64,000 nucleotides of DNA from Ramlibacter aurantiacus (GTDB lineage Bacteria; Pseudomonadota; Gammaproteobacteria; Burkholderiales; Burkholderiaceae_C), in NCBI RefSeq assembly GCF_016722895.1, contig NZ_JAEQNA010000006.1, positions 247,377-311,376 on the forward strand. The letters are read 5' to 3'. Below, piece by piece: positions 62,414 through 64,000 of the stretch (its first letter is position 1; each line of letters begins with the position of its first letter). The notes under the pieces were generated by a model. That model had not been told where the DNA came from. It searched no databases and saw nothing but the letters and a program-made list of their open reading frames with translations. Both the position numbers and the translations under genes were made by a program.

Positions 62414-63988
62414 ATGCTGCGTAAACCGAGGTCCGCACCCGACAAGGTGGAACCCGTGCGAGCAGACTACGTTCACAGGCGCAACAACTCAGCGAACCTG
62501 ATCTACCAGCGGCCGGTGCCGCCGGACCTTTCTAAGCATCCCGAGTCCCAATGGTTTGGTAAGCAGTGGGCCGCCCGCGTCTCGCTGGGGACCCCGGACG
62601 TTCGGCAGGCCAACGTACTGGCTCGCCGGCTCTCGGTCGAGTGGGATGAGCGCTTCCAAACCGAACGTGACCGCCTCAGCCCGGCAACGCTCGACGTCCT
62701 CCCGGCAGACCTGGTGCCCGTCTTGGTAGCCCGAGTTCGAAGCAGCGTCCTGTCCGGAGACGATGCAACGCGGTATGACGGCACAAAGCTGCGGGCGTTC
62801 CTGGAGGCCTTCGAGTACATTGCGCCGCCCCTGCGGTTCCTCACCGCCGGTCAAACGCCGATCTACCTGCGCGTGGAGGAGGGCGCCCCAGAGATGGGCG
62901 GTATGTCTCTCGCACAGTCCAGCCGTCTTGCACAGATCCACGAGCTGGTGGCGACCTGGTTCGCCGGTCGCATGGCGGCAGGGGACCTGTCGGTTGCCCG
63001 GCCGGTCGTGGAAGCGGAGGTGCGATCCGTAGGTTTCGTTGTGGACTGGTCGCGTCGAGAGAACGTGGCCGCCTTGATAGCGGTGCTCCGTGGCTTGGTT
63101 TCGGCATGGCAGGACCGGGTAAAGCGGGATCGTGGGGAAGTCATCGAGACTCCCGCCGCGCCTGTGCTGGCCGTCGCCAAGACGCCGAAGGTCGAGGTGA
63201 AGCGGATCTCAGATGCCTTGCACGTTTGGGAGCAGGAGCAGAGCCGACCCGAGAAGACCGTGAACGTGTACCGGCGTCACGCCGCCATGTTCGCGGACTT
63301 GATGGGCGATCCGCCTCTGAGCACCCTTACCTTGCCAAGAGGCATGGAGTTCAGAGACAAGGTCCAGGCATGGGCCGTCTCCCAGGGCAAGACGGCAACG
63401 ACAGCGAATAACGCCCTGACGAGTGTGAAGACGCTGCTGCATGTCGCACAGCAGCGGGGCTGGGTGGCCGACCGTCTGCTTTCCGGTGCGGTCGTTAAGC
63501 GGGGCGGAGCAGTGGAGCGCGAGCGGGAGCCCTGGACCGCCGAAGACCTCCAGCGACTGTTTGCGTCCGACTTGTACACAAGCTACAAGCTCCCGACTGC
63601 CAAGGCCGCCGGGGCGGATGCCGCGTACTGGGTGCCACTGATCCTCGCATTTAGCGGAGCCCGCCTGAACGAAGTGGCGCAGCTCTGGACGGACGACGTG
63701 TTCGAGTCGCCCGACGGCCTAGCGATGGAGTTCCGGCCGAACGTGGACCGCGATCAACGGCTCAAGGCCAACTCGTCTCGGCGCGTCGCGCCGATCCACA
63801 GCCAGCTCGAGGCCTTGGGGTTCGGTGACTACTGGCGAGCTATTGCGGAACAGGGTGAGGGGCCGCTGTTCCCTGCGCTGCCCCCTGAGATCAGCCACGT
63901 GACGATCTGGAGTCCAATCAATCCTGCGAGGAAATTGGACGATGAAGAAGCGATTCACCGAGGAGCAGATCATTGGCTTCCTGCGTGA
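62414..63988 (+). pseudogene. Tyrosine recombinase/phage integrase, cut by an IS3-family element
   Basis: The N-terminus (YVHRRNNSANLIYQRPVP) is the DUF6538 type found in tRNA-targeting island integrases, followed by a SAM-like core-binding region (SDALHVWEQEQSRPEKTVNV) and the catalytic domain with box I Arg417 (LAFSGARLNEVAQLW). The frame loses family similarity after about residue 490 (LFPALPPE) and the last part runs through IS sequence to a stop at 63988, so the His-x-x-Arg and Tyr of box II are missing. The protein cannot recombine as it stands. ATG 62414 is the chosen start. Confidence 0.8.
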
Positions 63989-64000
63989 GGCCGATGCCGG
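63895..64000 (+). mobile_element. IS3-family insertion sequence, left end only
   Basis: A transposase orfA start lies at 63942 inside the integrase frame. The exact left terminal repeat cannot be placed; it lies between about 63890 and 63935. Most of the element is beyond the right window edge. Confidence 0.75.
63942..64000 (+). CDS. IS3-family transposase OrfA, 5' fragment
   Basis: The first 19 codons read MKKRFTEEQIIGFLREADA, the well-known start of OrfA (helix-turn-helix DNA-binding part) in the IS407-like group of IS3 elements. GAGG lies 10 nt upstream. In complete elements OrfB is produced by -1 frameshifting. It is cut by the window edge. Confidence 0.88.
   Translation, partial: MKKRFTEEQIIGFLREADA

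Overview
The window is a stretch of high-GC chromosome (well above 60 % by eye) from a Burkholderiales betaproteobacterium, most like the Comamonadaceae (Ramlibacter/Variovorax type). This placement rests on the conserved block ndk-rlmN-pilW-rodZ-ispG-hisS-yfgM-bamB-der-hfq-hflX-hflK-hflC-yjeT-hisZ-purA, on protein character, and on a GC-rich intergenic repeat of a type I associate with this family. It is inference from gene order and protein recognition, not from a search.

Layout. 1-12.0 kb is central metabolism: the end of a pyruvate-dehydrogenase-type lpdA, a NlpC/P60 hydrolase, an isochorismatase-like hydrolase, propionyl-CoA synthetase prpE, and the 2-oxoglutarate dehydrogenase operon sucA-sucB-lpdA followed by zapE and a small exported protein. 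12.0-19 kb holds a lone PP2C phosphatase, a YdcH-like peptide, a DinG/YoaA helicase, bamD and rluD (divergent), scpB and rluB. 19-35 kb is the long housekeeping run named above, with many 1-8 nt overlaps that indicate translational coupling. 35-43.6 kb mixes a phosphoribosyltransferase, a cystathionine beta-lyase-like enzyme, small unknown genes, mnmH-tesA, an orphan YbbA ATPase, a split HAMP/cyclase pair, rlmB and a split chromate transporter.

43.9-55.2 kb holds a divergent membrane FtsH-like AAA protease, a Rieske protein, the ybdL and cysB genes, a small CbiX-type chelatase, lptG/lptF, the pepA-holC cluster, and a LivJ/LivK-type binding protein without its transporter. 55.4-62.2 kb is a two-gene signalling unit: a roughly 1,555-residue cytosolic poly-HAMP hybrid kinase with three receiver regions, coupled by a 4-nt overlap to a REC-GAF-kinase-REC protein. 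At 62.25 kb comes tRNA-Ser(GGA), and directly after it an integrase gene cut by an IS3-family element that runs off the right edge. This marks the start of a genomic island whose body lies outside the window.

The most unusual non-standard signals are a perfect 37-bp palindrome that buries the ribosome binding site and start codon of a 20-codon ORF coupled to a membrane-protein gene (37.27-37.36 kb), the split membrane HAMP/soluble cyclase pair, the atypical FtsH paralogue, the poly-HAMP phosphorelay, and the disrupted integrase with tandem palindromes beside its tRNA. No CRISPR array, rRNA operon or obvious replication origin was seen.
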